Shown piece after piece: positions 23,915-32,309 of a stretch of DNA of 64,000 nt (position 1 is its first letter; every line of letters starts with the position of its first letter). A model generated the notes under the pieces. The model saw nothing but the letters and a program-made list of their open reading frames with translations. It did not search any database and was not told where the DNA came from. The stretch comes from Streptomyces sp. NBC_00414. GTDB taxonomy: Bacteria > Actinomycetota > Actinomycetes > Streptomycetales > Streptomycetaceae. The stretch spans positions 6,014,001 through 6,078,000 of the forward strand of contig NZ_CP107935.1 in assembly GCF_036038375.1 (NCBI RefSeq), in the 5' to 3' direction. A program made the translations under genes and the position numbers.

Positions 23915-24000
23915 CGCCCTCAAGGGGCTGCGCCCTCAAGGGGCTGCGCCCTCAAGGGGCGCGGGAAACTGCGCGCCCAGCCCCCACGCACCCGCAGACG
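23915..24000. repeat. Dispersed intergenic repeat, copy near 23.9 kb
   Basis: The block CCTCAAGGGGCTGCG occurs in two full copies and leads into AGGGGCGCGGGAAACTGCGC at about 23955, a direct-orientation member of the dispersed family, followed by CAGCCCCCACGCACCCGCAG. It occupies the gap between the HxlR gene and the end of korB and may serve as their transcription boundary. Confidence 0.7.
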
Positions 24001-24038
24001 AAACACCACCCTCGCGGCGGAGCGCCCCGTACGGGCGG

Positions 24039-25133
24039 TCAGCCGACGACGGTCCAGGCATCCCCACCCGTGAGCAGCGCGGACAGGTCCCCCTTGCCGT
24101 TCTGCTCGATGGCGGAGTCGAGCTGGTCGGCCATCTGCGTGTCGTAGACCGCCCGGTCGACGGACCGCAGAACGCCGATCGGCGTGTGATGCAGCGTGTC
24201 CGGGTCGGCGAGCCGCGACAGCGCGAACGCCGTGGTCGGCGACGCGGAGTGCGCGTCGTGGACCAGGACCAGCGGCTCGTTCTCCGGCGTGACGGTGACG
24301 ACCCGCAGATCGCCGGTCACCGCGTCGCGCACGACGCCCTTCGAACCGAGACCGTCCTCCAGCGGGGCGCCGAAGCGGATCGGCCGCCCGTGCTCCAGGC
24401 GGATCACCGCCTCCTCCGCCTGCTGCCTGTCCTTGAGGACCTCGAAGGCGCCGTCGTTGAAGATGTTGCAGTTCTGGTAGATCTCGACGAGGGCCGTGCC
24501 CGGATGGGCGGCGGCCTGCCGCAGGACCTCGGTGAGGTGCTTGCGGTCGGAGTCCACGGTCCGCGCCACGAAGGACGCCTCCGCGCCGATCGCCAGTGAC
24601 ACCGGGTTGAAGGGCGCGTCCAGCGAGCCCATCGGCGTCGACTTCGTGATCTTCCCGACCTCGGAGGTCGGGCTGTACTGGCCCTTGGTGAGCCCGTAGA
24701 TCCGGTTGTTGAACAGCAGGATCTTCAGGTTCACGTTCCGCCGCAGCGCGTGGATCAGATGATTGCCGCCGATGGACAGCGCGTCCCCGTCACCGGTGAC
24801 GACCCATACGGACAGGTCCTGGCGGGAGGACGCGAGCCCGGTGGCGATGGCCGGCGCGCGCCCGTGGATGGAGTGCATCCCGTACGTGTTCATGTAGTAC
24901 GGGAAGCGGGAGGAGCATCCGATGCCCGAGACGAAGACGATGTTCTCCTTCGCCAGGCCGAGTTCGGGCATGAAGCCCTGTACGGCGGCGAGGATCGCGT
25001 AGTCACCGCAGCCGGGGCACCAGCGCACTTCCTGATCGGACTTGAAGTCCTTCATGGATTGCCTGGCCTCGGCTTTGGGCACCAGAGTGAGCGCCTCGAT
25101 CGTGCCCGAGCCTTCCGTGGTCGTCTCAGCCAT
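24039..25133 (-). CDS. korB: 2-oxoacid:ferredoxin oxidoreductase, beta subunit
   Basis: A 364-residue thiamine-diphosphate-binding subunit. With KorA it oxidatively decarboxylates a 2-oxoacid, probably 2-oxoglutarate, to the acyl-CoA while reducing ferredoxin. The conserved WCPGCGDYAILAAVQGF is near residue 38. The TPP/Mg motif is VVTGDGDALSIGGNHLIHAL then LLFNNRIYGLTKGQYSPTS. The gene overlaps korA by 8 bases and has its own ATG at 25133. This two-subunit form carries no integral 8Fe ferredoxin domain, so a separate ferredoxin must accept the electrons. Confidence 0.95.
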   Translation of the reverse strand: MAETTTEGSGTIEALTLVPKAEARQSMKDFKSDQEVRWCPGCGDYAILAAVQGFMPELGLAKENIVFVSGIGCSSRFPYYMNTYGMHSIHGRAPAIATGLASSRQDLSVWVVTGDGDALSIGGNHLIHALRRNVNLKILLFNNRIYGLTKGQYSPTSEVGKITKSTPMGSLDAPFNPVSLAIGAEASFVARTVDSDRKHLTEVLRQAAAHPGTALVEIYQNCNIFNDGAFEVLKDRQQAEEAVIRLEHGRPIRFGAPLEDGLGSKGVVRDAVTGDLRVVTVTPENEPLVLVHDAHSASPTTAFALSRLADPDTLHHTPIGVLRSVDRAVYDTQMADQLDSAIEQNGKGDLSALLTGGDAWTVVG

Positions 25134-27057
25134 CGATGGCCTCCTTGAGAGCCGTGGCGAGCTGCTCAGCCTTGAACGGCATGCCGTTCACCTGGTTGTA
25201 CGAGTGGGCGTCCACCAGGTACTTCGCCCGGACCAGCGTGGCCAGCTGTCCGAGGTTCATCTCGGGGATGACCACTTTCTCGTAACGCTTCAGCACTGTG
25301 CCGAGATTCCGCGGGAAGGGGTTGAGGTGCCGCAGGTGGACCTGTGCGATGTCCTCCCCGGCCGCGCGCAGCCGGCGTACCGCCGCGGTGATCGGTCCGT
25401 AGGTCGAACCCCAGCCGAGCACCAGGGTGTTCGCGTTCCCGGTGAGGTCGTCGACCTCCACGTCGGGGACGTCGATGCCGTCGATCTTCGCCTGCCGCGT
25501 ACGCACCATGAAGTCGTGGTTGGCCGGGTCGTACGAGATGTTGCCCGTGCCGTCCTGCTTCTCGATGCCGCCGATCCGGTGTTCGAGGCCGGGCGTGCCC
25601 GGGATCGCCCACGGCCGGGCGAGGGTCTTCGGGTCGCGCTTGTAGGGCCAGAAGACCTCGGTGCCGTCGTCCAGCGTGTGGTTGGGACCCTGGGCGAACT
25701 GCACGCGCAGATCGGGTAGTTCGTCGGTCTCGGGGATCCGCCACGGCTCCGAACCGTTGGCCAGGTAGCCGTCGGAGAGCAGCAGCACGGGCGTGCGGTA
25801 CGTGAGCGCGATCCGGGCCGCCTCGACGGCCGCGTCGAAACAGTCGGCGGGTGTGCGGGGGGCCACGATCGGGACCGGGGCCTCGCCGTTGCGCCCGTAC
25901 ATCGCCTGGAGCAGGTCGGCCTGCTCGGTCTTGGTCGGCAGACCGGTCGAGGGGCCGCCGCGCTGGATGTCGATGACCAGCAGCGGCAGTTCGAGGGAGA
26001 CGGCGAGCCCGATCGTCTCGCTCTTGAGCGCCACGCCGGGTCCGGAGGTCGTGGTCACCGCGAGCGACCCGCCGAAGGCCGCCCCCAGGGCCGCGCCGAT
26101 GCCCGCGATCTCGTCCTCGGCCTGAAAGGTGCGTACACCGAAGTTCTTGTGCCTGCTCAGCTCGTGCAGGATGTCGGAGGCCGGCGTGATCGGATACGAG
26201 CCCAGGTACAACGGCAGGTCCGCCTGGCGGCTCGCCGCGATCAGGCCGTACGACAGCGCCAGGTTCCCGGAGATGTTCCGGTACGTGCCCGTCGGGAAGG
26301 CATGGGTGGCGGGCGCGATCTCGTACGAGACGGCGAAGTCCTCGGTGGTCTCGCCGAAGTTCCAGCCCGCGCGGAACGCGGCGATGTTGGCCGCCGCGAT
26401 GTCGGGCTTCTTGGCGAACTTGGTGGTGAGGAACTTCTCGGTGCCCTCGGTCGGCCGGTGGTACATCCAGCTCAGCAGGCCCAGCGCGAACATGTTCTTG
26501 CTGCGCTCCGCCTCCTTGCGGGTGAGGGCGAACTCCTTGAGCGCCTCGACGGTGAGCGTGGTGAGGGGCACGGGGTGGACGCTGTACCCGTCGAGGGTGC
26601 CGTCCTCCAGCGGGCTGGCCGCCCAGCCGACCTTGGACATCGCCCGTTTGGTGAACTCGTCCGTGTTGACGATGATCTCCGCGCCGCGCGGCACGTCGGC
26701 GAGGTTCGCCTTGAGCGCGGCCGGATTCATCGCCACCAGTACGTTGGGCGCGTCGCCCGGGGTGAGGATGTCGTGGTCGGCGAAATGCAGCTGGAAAGAC
26801 GAAACGCCCGGCAGGGTACCTGCGGGCGCGCGGATCTCGGCTGGGAAGTTCGGCAGTGTCGAAAGGTCGTTCCCGAACGACGCGGTCTCGGAGGTGAAGC
26901 GGTCTCCGGTGAGCTGCATCCCGTCACCCGAGTCCCCCGCGAACCGGATGATCACTCGATCGAGTCGGCGTACGTCCTTCTCACCCGCCGGTTTGCGCTG
27001 TTCTCCTACGACGGTTCCGTCGGCCTGTTCAGCTGGACTGCTGACCTGACTGGTCAC
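25126..27057 (-). CDS. korA: 2-oxoacid:ferredoxin oxidoreductase, fused gamma-alpha subunit
   Basis: A 643-residue subunit that fuses the gamma domain (residues 30-220, starting RVIIRFAGDSGDGMQLTGDR) to the alpha pyrimidine-binding domain (YPITPASDILHELS near 268, then QAEDEIAGIGAALGAAFGG). QRGGPSTGLPTKTEQADLLQ is the strongly conserved central motif. The fusion and length are typical of actinobacterial KorA. The GTG start at 27057 follows GGAGG by nine bases. The upstream 376-base gap contains the tandem array of the response regulator and likely the operon promoter. With the neighbouring complex I-like operon it could feed reduced ferredoxin into respiration. Confidence 0.95.
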   Translation of the reverse strand: MTSQVSSPAEQADGTVVGEQRKPAGEKDVRRLDRVIIRFAGDSGDGMQLTGDRFTSETASFGNDLSTLPNFPAEIRAPAGTLPGVSSFQLHFADHDILTPGDAPNVLVAMNPAALKANLADVPRGAEIIVNTDEFTKRAMSKVGWAASPLEDGTLDGYSVHPVPLTTLTVEALKEFALTRKEAERSKNMFALGLLSWMYHRPTEGTEKFLTTKFAKKPDIAAANIAAFRAGWNFGETTEDFAVSYEIAPATHAFPTGTYRNISGNLALSYGLIAASRQADLPLYLGSYPITPASDILHELSRHKNFGVRTFQAEDEIAGIGAALGAAFGGSLAVTTTSGPGVALKSETIGLAVSLELPLLVIDIQRGGPSTGLPTKTEQADLLQAMYGRNGEAPVPIVAPRTPADCFDAAVEAARIALTYRTPVLLLSDGYLANGSEPWRIPETDELPDLRVQFAQGPNHTLDDGTEVFWPYKRDPKTLARPWAIPGTPGLEHRIGGIEKQDGTGNISYDPANHDFMVRTRQAKIDGIDVPDVEVDDLTGNANTLVLGWGSTYGPITAAVRRLRAAGEDIAQVHLRHLNPFPRNLGTVLKRYEKVVIPEMNLGQLATLVRAKYLVDAHSYNQVNGMPFKAEQLATALKEAIDG

Positions 27058-27300
27058 TGAAGTGAACCTCCTTCGAGGCGGCTGCCCGGGTGAGGCCCTC
27101 CCGCAGGCCTCCCCGGGCCCAACCCTACGTCCGCGAGGGGCGCCCGCCCCGGGACGCTCTCATGACGGACGCCTTTTCGAGATTGCCGTAGAACCTGTTC
27201 TGCCACGATTTCTCCGCCCCCCGGAGTTACCAGTGAAGACGCTCCGTGCACGCCCTTCGGTTCTCACACGCGGACCGGCGCCGGACCGCGCCGGATCGCT

Positions 27301-27425
27301 GACGCGGATCCCTGGCGCGGATCCCGGACACAGATCCTCGACACGGATTCCGGACGCAGGCCCTGACGCAGACTCCCTGACACAGACCCCTGACGCAGAC
27401 CCGTGACACTGACCCTTGACACAGT
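27301..27425. repeat. 13-bp degenerate tandem repeat array
   Basis: About ten units with period mostly 13 bp and consensus near GACGCAGACCCCT run from 27301 to 27425; more decayed units may extend left to about 27270. The array ends in the palindrome TGACACAGTGTCA just beyond the stop codon of the response regulator gene (27434). The rest of the 27058-27433 gap, upstream of korA, shows no gene. Confidence 0.8.
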
Positions 27426-27433
27426 GTCAGCTT

Positions 27434-28093
27434 TCAGGACTTCAGGTAGGTGAGGACCGCGAGAACACGCCGGTGGTCCCCGTCACTCTGGGACAGGCCC
27501 AGTTTCATGAAGATGTTGCTCACGTGCTTCTCGACCGCGCCGTCGCTGACCACGAGCTGCCGGGCGACCGCGGAGTTGGTCCGTCCCTCGGCCATCAGTC
27601 CCAGGACCTCCCTCTCGCGCGGAGTGAGCCCCGCGAGGACGTCCTGCTTGCGGCTGCGCCCGAGCAACTGCGCGACGACCTCGGGGTCGAGAGCGGTGCC
27701 GCCGCGGGCCACGCGGACCACCGCGTCCACGAACTCCCTCACCTCGGCTACCCGGTCCTTGAGGAGATAGCCGACGCCGGTGGTGGAACCGGCCAGCAGT
27801 TCGGTGGCGTACTGCTCCTCCACGTACTGCGACAGCACCAGCACGCCGAGCCCCGGGTGCTGCTTGCGCAACTGCACGGCCGCCTTCACGCCCTCGTCCG
27901 TGTGGGTCGGCGGCATCCGGACGTCCGCGACCACGACGTCCGGCAGCGCGTCCTGCGCCGCGAACTCCGTGATCGTCTTGATCAGCGCCTCCCCGTCCCC
28001 GACGCCGGCGATCACGTCGTGCCCGCGGTCGGTCAGCAACCGGGTCAGGCCCTCCCGCAGCAGCACTGAATCCTCGGCGATGACCACGCGCAC
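27434..28093 (-). CDS. NarL/LuxR family response regulator
   Basis: A 219-residue two-component response regulator. GTG 28093 is preferred, with GGAGG five bases upstream, giving MRVVIAEDSVLLREG, a canonical receiver start. The phosphoacceptor is Asp57 in DVVVADVRMP, and the conserved Thr/Ser and Lys lie in VLSQY and LLKDRVAEV. The C-terminal LuxR-type helix-turn-helix is LTPREREVLGLMAEGRTNSAVARQL. It most likely pairs with one or both histidine kinases encoded just upstream on the same strand. Targets are unknown; the divergent nuo operon is an attractive candidate. Confidence 0.93.
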   Translation of the reverse strand: MRVVIAEDSVLLREGLTRLLTDRGHDVIAGVGDGEALIKTITEFAAQDALPDVVVADVRMPPTHTDEGVKAAVQLRKQHPGLGVLVLSQYVEEQYATELLAGSTTGVGYLLKDRVAEVREFVDAVVRVARGGTALDPEVVAQLLGRSRKQDVLAGLTPREREVLGLMAEGRTNSAVARQLVVSDGAVEKHVSNIFMKLGLSQSDGDHRRVLAVLTYLKS

Positions 28094-28281
28094 TCTGTCC
28101 TCCACGATTTTCGGCCCCCCAGCCCGTCCCGGACCGTGCACCGGGTCGATCCCCGCCCACGCCCCGCACATACGTCAGCACCCAGCATCCCAGCATCGGC
28201 ACCGGCGCGCGGCATGTTTCCAGGCCGCGGCCCGTTGCCCGTTGCCCGGGGGCGGGGGCGGGGGCGGCCAAGGTCTTGTGT

Positions 28282-28322
28282 CGTCCGCGGGGAACTGCGC
28301 GATCAGCCACCGACGGCCCGCG
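28282..28322. repeat. Dispersed intergenic repeat, copy near 28.3 kb
   Basis: GTCCGCGGGGAACTGCGCGA followed by TCAGCCACCGACGGCCCG is a diverged direct-orientation member of the dispersed family. It lies between the response regulator and the first histidine kinase, next to the 12-bp array. A short CCCGTTG duplication and a run of GGGGGC units sit just left of it (28238-28268). Confidence 0.65.
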
Positions 28323-28340
28323 GCTCGGTACGAGCCGGGG

Positions 28341-28400
28341 CCAGGTCCGGGGCCAGGTCCGGGGCCAGGTCCGGGGCCAGGTCCGGGGCCAGGTCCGGGG
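28341..28400. repeat. Perfect 12-bp tandem repeat, five units
   Basis: CCAGGTCCGGGG is repeated five times without mismatch from 28341 to 28400, flanked by partial units, ending 50 bases beyond the stop of the first histidine kinase (minus strand). Perfect short units of this kind change copy number easily and could be a strain marker. Confidence 0.95.
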
Positions 28401-28450
28401 CCGGGGGCGGAGCCCCGTTCCGGGAAGGGGCGGGGCCGGGGAAAGAAACC

Positions 28451-29809
28451 TCAGGCCGCCCGCCAGGGCAGCTCCGCCGTCACCCGGGTCGGGCCCGCCA
28501 CCGGCGAATCGACCACAAGGATGCCGTCCACCGAGTCGAGCCGCCCCGTGAGCCCGGCCAGCCCCGACCCCGTATCCGCGTCGGCCCCACCGACCCCGTT
28601 GTCGACCACCTGGATCATGAGCCGGTTCTCGATCCGCCAGACATCGACCGTCGCCCGCGTGGCCCGCGAGTGCTTGCTGATGTTCTGCAGCAGCTCGGAC
28701 ACCGTGAAGTACGCGATCCCCTCGATGGCGGGCGCCGGCCGGGCCGGCAGATCGACCTCGACGTGCACGGGCACGGTGCACCGGGAGGCGATGGCGGACA
28801 GCGCCGCGTCCAGCCCCCGGTCGGTCAGCACGGCCGGATGGATCCCGCGGGCAAGATCCCGCAGCTCCTGAAGCGCCGTCTTCACCTCACCGTGCGCCTC
28901 GCCCACCATCCGGGCCGCCGCCTCCGGATCCTCCGTGAGCTTCTCCTTGGCCAGCCCCAGATCCATCGCCAGCGCCACCAGCCGGGCCTGCGCCCCGTCG
29001 TGCAGGTCCCGCTCGATGCGCCGCAGGTCGGCCGCCGCCGTGTCGACCACGACACCCCGGTCCGACTCCAGCTCCACCACACGTGTGGCCAGCTTCGAAG
29101 GTCCGAGCAGCCCGCCCACCAGGAGCCGGTCCACCAGGGTCAGCGCCCGGACGATCCACGGCGTGGCCAGTGTGAGGAGCAGCCCCACCAGCGCGGTCAC
29201 GGTGATCTCGAAGGGGTTGTTCAGATAGACGTGGTGCGCCTCGTCCCCGTACAGCTGCAGTCCGTCCTGTCCGCCGGACATGGGGAAGACCCAGAACCAC
29301 AGCGGGTACGTCAGCAGGCTCCAGCCCGTCGTCCAGAGGGTGACGGCCACGGAGAAGGCGAACACGGCCCACGGGAAGTGGATCACCGAGTAGAGGAGGT
29401 GCCGCCAGGACGCGCCGCTCTTCAGCGTCGCCCCCATCCACCCCATCGGGCTCTGCTTGCGCATCCTCAGCGGTTCCGGCGCGGCGACGTCGAGTCCCAG
29501 CAGGGCGCGGGCGCGGGCCCGTTCCAGCGCGCCCAGTCCGCGGCAGCCCGCGAGCCCCGCGGCGAGCACCGGGACGCCGAGGAAGGTGATCAGCAGGCCC
29601 GCGCCGAGCGACATCATCGTCAAGGCGAAGGTGAAGGCGAAGACGCTGATCGGCAGATTCAGCATCAGATAGGCGAACTCACGCAGGCTGCGGGCCTCGA
29701 TCGGCGCCCGCAGCGCGGTGGGGAGCCGGTGCCACCGTTCCCCGGTGCCCTCCCCCCGGAATCCGGGGCCGTCGTCCCACCCGTATCCCTGTCCGTACTC
29801 CGTGGCCAT
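28451..29809 (-). CDS. Membrane sensor histidine kinase (HisKA_3 type), first paralogue
   Basis: A 452-residue kinase of the NarX/DesK-like class. ATG 29809 (MATEYGQGYGWDD) fits best; a longer frame lacks a ribosome site. Two hydrophobic sensor blocks, the first LMLNLPISVFAFTFALTMM and the second near HFPWAVFAFSVAVTLWTTG, resemble the four-helix 'putative sensor' domain common in Streptomyces. The phosphorylated His is in RRIERDLHDGAQARLVALAM and the ATPase G box is NGVGGADADTGSGLAGL. The domain order is identical to the paralogue immediately upstream, suggesting tandem duplication. The partner is presumably the NarL-type regulator downstream. Confidence 0.93.
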   Translation of the reverse strand: MATEYGQGYGWDDGPGFRGEGTGERWHRLPTALRAPIEARSLREFAYLMLNLPISVFAFTFALTMMSLGAGLLITFLGVPVLAAGLAGCRGLGALERARARALLGLDVAAPEPLRMRKQSPMGWMGATLKSGASWRHLLYSVIHFPWAVFAFSVAVTLWTTGWSLLTYPLWFWVFPMSGGQDGLQLYGDEAHHVYLNNPFEITVTALVGLLLTLATPWIVRALTLVDRLLVGGLLGPSKLATRVVELESDRGVVVDTAAADLRRIERDLHDGAQARLVALAMDLGLAKEKLTEDPEAAARMVGEAHGEVKTALQELRDLARGIHPAVLTDRGLDAALSAIASRCTVPVHVEVDLPARPAPAIEGIAYFTVSELLQNISKHSRATRATVDVWRIENRLMIQVVDNGVGGADADTGSGLAGLTGRLDSVDGILVVDSPVAGPTRVTAELPWRAA

Positions 29810-30059
29810 GGCCGCCGTCCGTTCCTGTTCGTCCGCTGGTGTGACTCCAGAGTGCTCCGTGCGGCGCTCGCGGGACATGGAGCGCGTCGGCGTCTCGGGC
29901 CGGGGGTTTTCCCTACCCCGGCCGCACACGCAGGTCGCACGTCGGGCGGTCACGCGTCCCGCGGCCGGGCGCCACGTACGCGCGCGGGAACGCACACGCG
30001 TACGCCCCCGAACGCGCCTCCTTTCAGGGGCGGTCGAGGGCGCACCGGTGCGAGCCGCC

Positions 30060-30280
30060 TCAAATCCGGACGCAGCCCGGATGGAGTCCGGGGGCGGCCC
30101 GGAGAGAGCCGGGATGGAGCCCGAAGGGAGCCCGGAGAGAGCCGAAGGGAGCCGGGACAGAGCCCGGATGCAGTCCGGAGGGAGCCGGGACGGAGCCCGG
30201 ACGCGGCCCGGGGAGCGCCGGGACGGAGCCCGGAGGCAGTCCGGGGAGCGCCCGGAGAGAGCTCGGACGCAGTCCGGGAA
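30060..30280. repeat. Degenerate 12-13-bp tandem repeat array after the second kinase
   Basis: From about 30060 to 30280 the sequence is built of imperfect units near GGGACGGAGCCCGGA and GCAGTCCGGGGAGCG, with a period of 12-13 bp, ending exactly at the stop codon of the second histidine kinase. The remaining part of the gap, 29810-30059, holds no recognisable gene or site. Confidence 0.75.
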
Positions 30281-31489
30281 TCAGGCTTGCCCGCCCGGGT
30301 CCTCCGTCCGGTCCCGCCAAGGCAGCTCCGCCGTGATCGTCGTCGGTCCGCCGACCGGCGAGTCGATGACGAACAGACCGTCCACCGCGCCAAGCCGCTC
30401 CGCGAGCCCCGACATCCCCGTACCGCCGTCGAGGGATGCGCCACCGCGGCCGTCGTCCCAGACCTGTATGAGCAGGCGGTTCTCCGAACGCCACACGTCG
30501 ACCGAGGCGGACCGCGCGCCGCTGTGCTTGCTGACGTTCTGCAGCAGCTCGGAGACGGTGAAGTACGCGATGCCCTCGATGGCCGCGGCCGGGCGGGCCG
30601 GCAGGTCGGCCGTCACCTTCACCGGCACCGTGCAGCGGGCGCCGACCGAGGACAGCGCCGCGTCCAGACCACGGTCGGTGAGGACCGCGGGGTGGATGCC
30701 ACGGGCCAGGTCCCGCAGTTCCTGCAACGCCAGTTTCACCTCGCCGTGCGCCTCGTCGACCATCGCGGCGACGGTCTCGTCGGCCTGGCCCTCCAGCAGC
30801 TTCTCCTTCGCCAGACCGAGCCCCATCGCGAGGTTCACCAGCCGGGCCTGCGCCCCGTCGTGCAGGTCCCGCTCGATGCGCCGCAGGTCGGCCGCGGCCG
30901 TGTCGACGACCACGCCCCGGTCCGACTCCAGTTCGGCGATCCGCTGCTCCAGCTCGTCGGACGGCGACAGCAGCGCGCGCACCATCGCCCGGTCCGCGTT
31001 GCCGAGGCCGCGCGCGATGTACGGCAGCACCGGCCACAGCACGAACAGCGACGTCAGCATGAGGGTGAAGGTGACGATGCTCCACGGCAGCCGCATGAGC
31101 TCGTACAGCACGGTCCGCCAGCCGACCGGATCCTTCAGCGCCATCCACAGCCACCCGAAGAACCCGCCCCGCCCGCGGAACGGCAGCGGGCTCGGCTCGT
31201 CCACCCGTACCCCGAGCAGGCCCCTGGCCCGCATCCGCTCGAACTTCCCCAGCTGGCGCGCGCCCAACAGCCCGAACGCCAGCACCGGCAGCCCGATCAC
31301 CGTCACCGTCAGCCCGGTTCCCAGGAACAGCACGACGACCACGTAGGTGAACCCGACGATGGAGGCCGGCAGGTTGGCCAGGAGATGCGCGATCTCCTTC
31401 CAGGTGTGCCGGTCGTAGGCGAAGTGCACGGGTGGCGGCCGGTCGGTGCCGACGTCCAGGGTGTCGGCGGCCGGAATACGTTCGGTCAT
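30281..31489 (-). CDS. Membrane sensor histidine kinase (HisKA_3 type), second paralogue
   Basis: A 402-residue paralogue of the kinase encoded 470 bases downstream. ATG 31489 follows AAGGTGG. The sensor region again shows paired helices (LLANLPASIVGFTYVVVVLFLG and LPWSIVTFTLMLTSLFVLW). The catalytic core carries RRIERDLHDGAQARLVNLAMG, differing from the paralogue by two residues, and the ATPase motif DGRGGASLDGGTGMSGLAERL. The gene is divergent from nuoA with a 370-base shared upstream region. Two kinases and one regulator in a row suggest either signal integration or a heterodimeric sensor. Confidence 0.92.
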   Translation of the reverse strand: MTERIPAADTLDVGTDRPPPVHFAYDRHTWKEIAHLLANLPASIVGFTYVVVVLFLGTGLTVTVIGLPVLAFGLLGARQLGKFERMRARGLLGVRVDEPSPLPFRGRGGFFGWLWMALKDPVGWRTVLYELMRLPWSIVTFTLMLTSLFVLWPVLPYIARGLGNADRAMVRALLSPSDELEQRIAELESDRGVVVDTAAADLRRIERDLHDGAQARLVNLAMGLGLAKEKLLEGQADETVAAMVDEAHGEVKLALQELRDLARGIHPAVLTDRGLDAALSSVGARCTVPVKVTADLPARPAAAIEGIAYFTVSELLQNVSKHSGARSASVDVWRSENRLLIQVWDDGRGGASLDGGTGMSGLAERLGAVDGLFVIDSPVGGPTTITAELPWRDRTEDPGGQA

Positions 31490-31771
31490 AGGCGCCACCT
31501 TGCCGGGCCGCGGCCCGCGGCGCCATGAGGTGGACCGCCTCCGTCTCCGGGGGAAAACCCCACCCCCCGGCGTTTCCACGACCTCCCACTACCCGTCAGG
31601 CCGCGGCCCTGGAATCCCACTCGCACCATGCCTACCCGTGACGGGCTGCTTACGGTCTCTTTAGCAGGCCCTAGACTCCGGTGCGTACAGATCGTCGAAC
31701 GCGGCGCACCGCACGGCGCGCACGCAGGCGCACGCGTGGCCCCACGGGCTCACACGTGCTCGTCGCACGGG

Positions 31772-31841
31772 CTCGTACGGGCCCGTCGTACGAGGTCGCG
31801 CGGGGCCCGACGTACGAGGTCGGACAAGGTCATACGAGGTC
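31772..31841 (+). promoter_or_regulatory. Repeated TACGAGGTC sites upstream of nuoA
   Basis: TACGAGGTC occurs at 31789, 31813 and 31833, spaced 24 and 20 bases, and CTCGTAC (31772-31778) with GTACGAG (31788-31794) makes an inverted repeat overlapping the first. The cluster ends about 20 bases before the nuoA start. It is a plausible binding array for the adjacent NarL-type regulator. The rest of the 31490-31859 gap shows no gene. Confidence 0.45.
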
Positions 31842-31859
31842 AGGGAGCGAGGGGCGGAC

Positions 31860-32309
31860 GTGCCGGAACCGACCATGGTCGCGGCGACCGGAACCACTGG
31901 AACCGGGGCCGATACCGCGGCCACCGGTACCTCTCTCGCCGCGGACTACTTCCAGTCCTACTCGGTCGTCGGACTGCTCGCCGTGGTCGGCGTGCTGTTC
32001 GTCGCCGTCGCGTTCGGAGCGGGCCGCCTGCTGCGGCCCGTCGTCCCGACCCCCGAGAAGCTCATGACGTACGAGTGCGGGGTCGACCCCGTCGGCGAGG
32101 GCTGGGCCCACACCCAGGTCCGCTACTACGTCTACGCCTTCCTCTACGTGATCTTCGCCGTCGACTCGATCTTCCTCTTCCCCTGGGCGACGGTCTTCGC
32201 CGCGCCGGGCTACGGCGCGGCGACGCTCGTGGAGATGTTCATCTTCCTCGGCTTCCTGGCCGTCGGTCTGCTGTACGCATACAAGAAGGGCGTCCTCACA
32301 TGGACGTGA
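31860..32309 (+). CDS. nuoA: NADH-quinone oxidoreductase subunit A-like (second nuo cluster)
   Basis: A 149-residue membrane subunit with the expected three helices. LLAVVGVLFVAVAFGAGRLL is the first; the conserved loop YECGVDPVGEGWAHTQVRYYVYAFLYVIF carries the ECG motif and the acidic loop residues, and FIFLGFLAVGLLYAYKKG ends the protein. GTG 31860 follows GAGGGGC; ATG 31875 is an alternative. First gene of a ten-gene, tightly overlapping operon. NuoA helps form the quinone-binding junction between membrane and peripheral arms. Confidence 0.93.
   Translation: MPEPTMVAATGTTGTGADTAATGTSLAADYFQSYSVVGLLAVVGVLFVAVAFGAGRLLRPVVPTPEKLMTYECGVDPVGEGWAHTQVRYYVYAFLYVIFAVDSIFLFPWATVFAAPGYGAATLVEMFIFLGFLAVGLLYAYKKGVLTWT

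Noticed and set aside
28341..28400. Possible CRISPR-like array (five regular repeats)
   Set aside because: The units are directly joined with no spacers, and no cas genes are present; it is a simple tandem repeat.
28136..31528. An open frame of 1130 codons on the plus strand
   Set aside because: It lies opposite two well-supported histidine kinase genes and the tandem arrays. The predicted product is a featureless Arg/Gly/His-rich sequence, typical of antisense shadows in high-G+C DNA.
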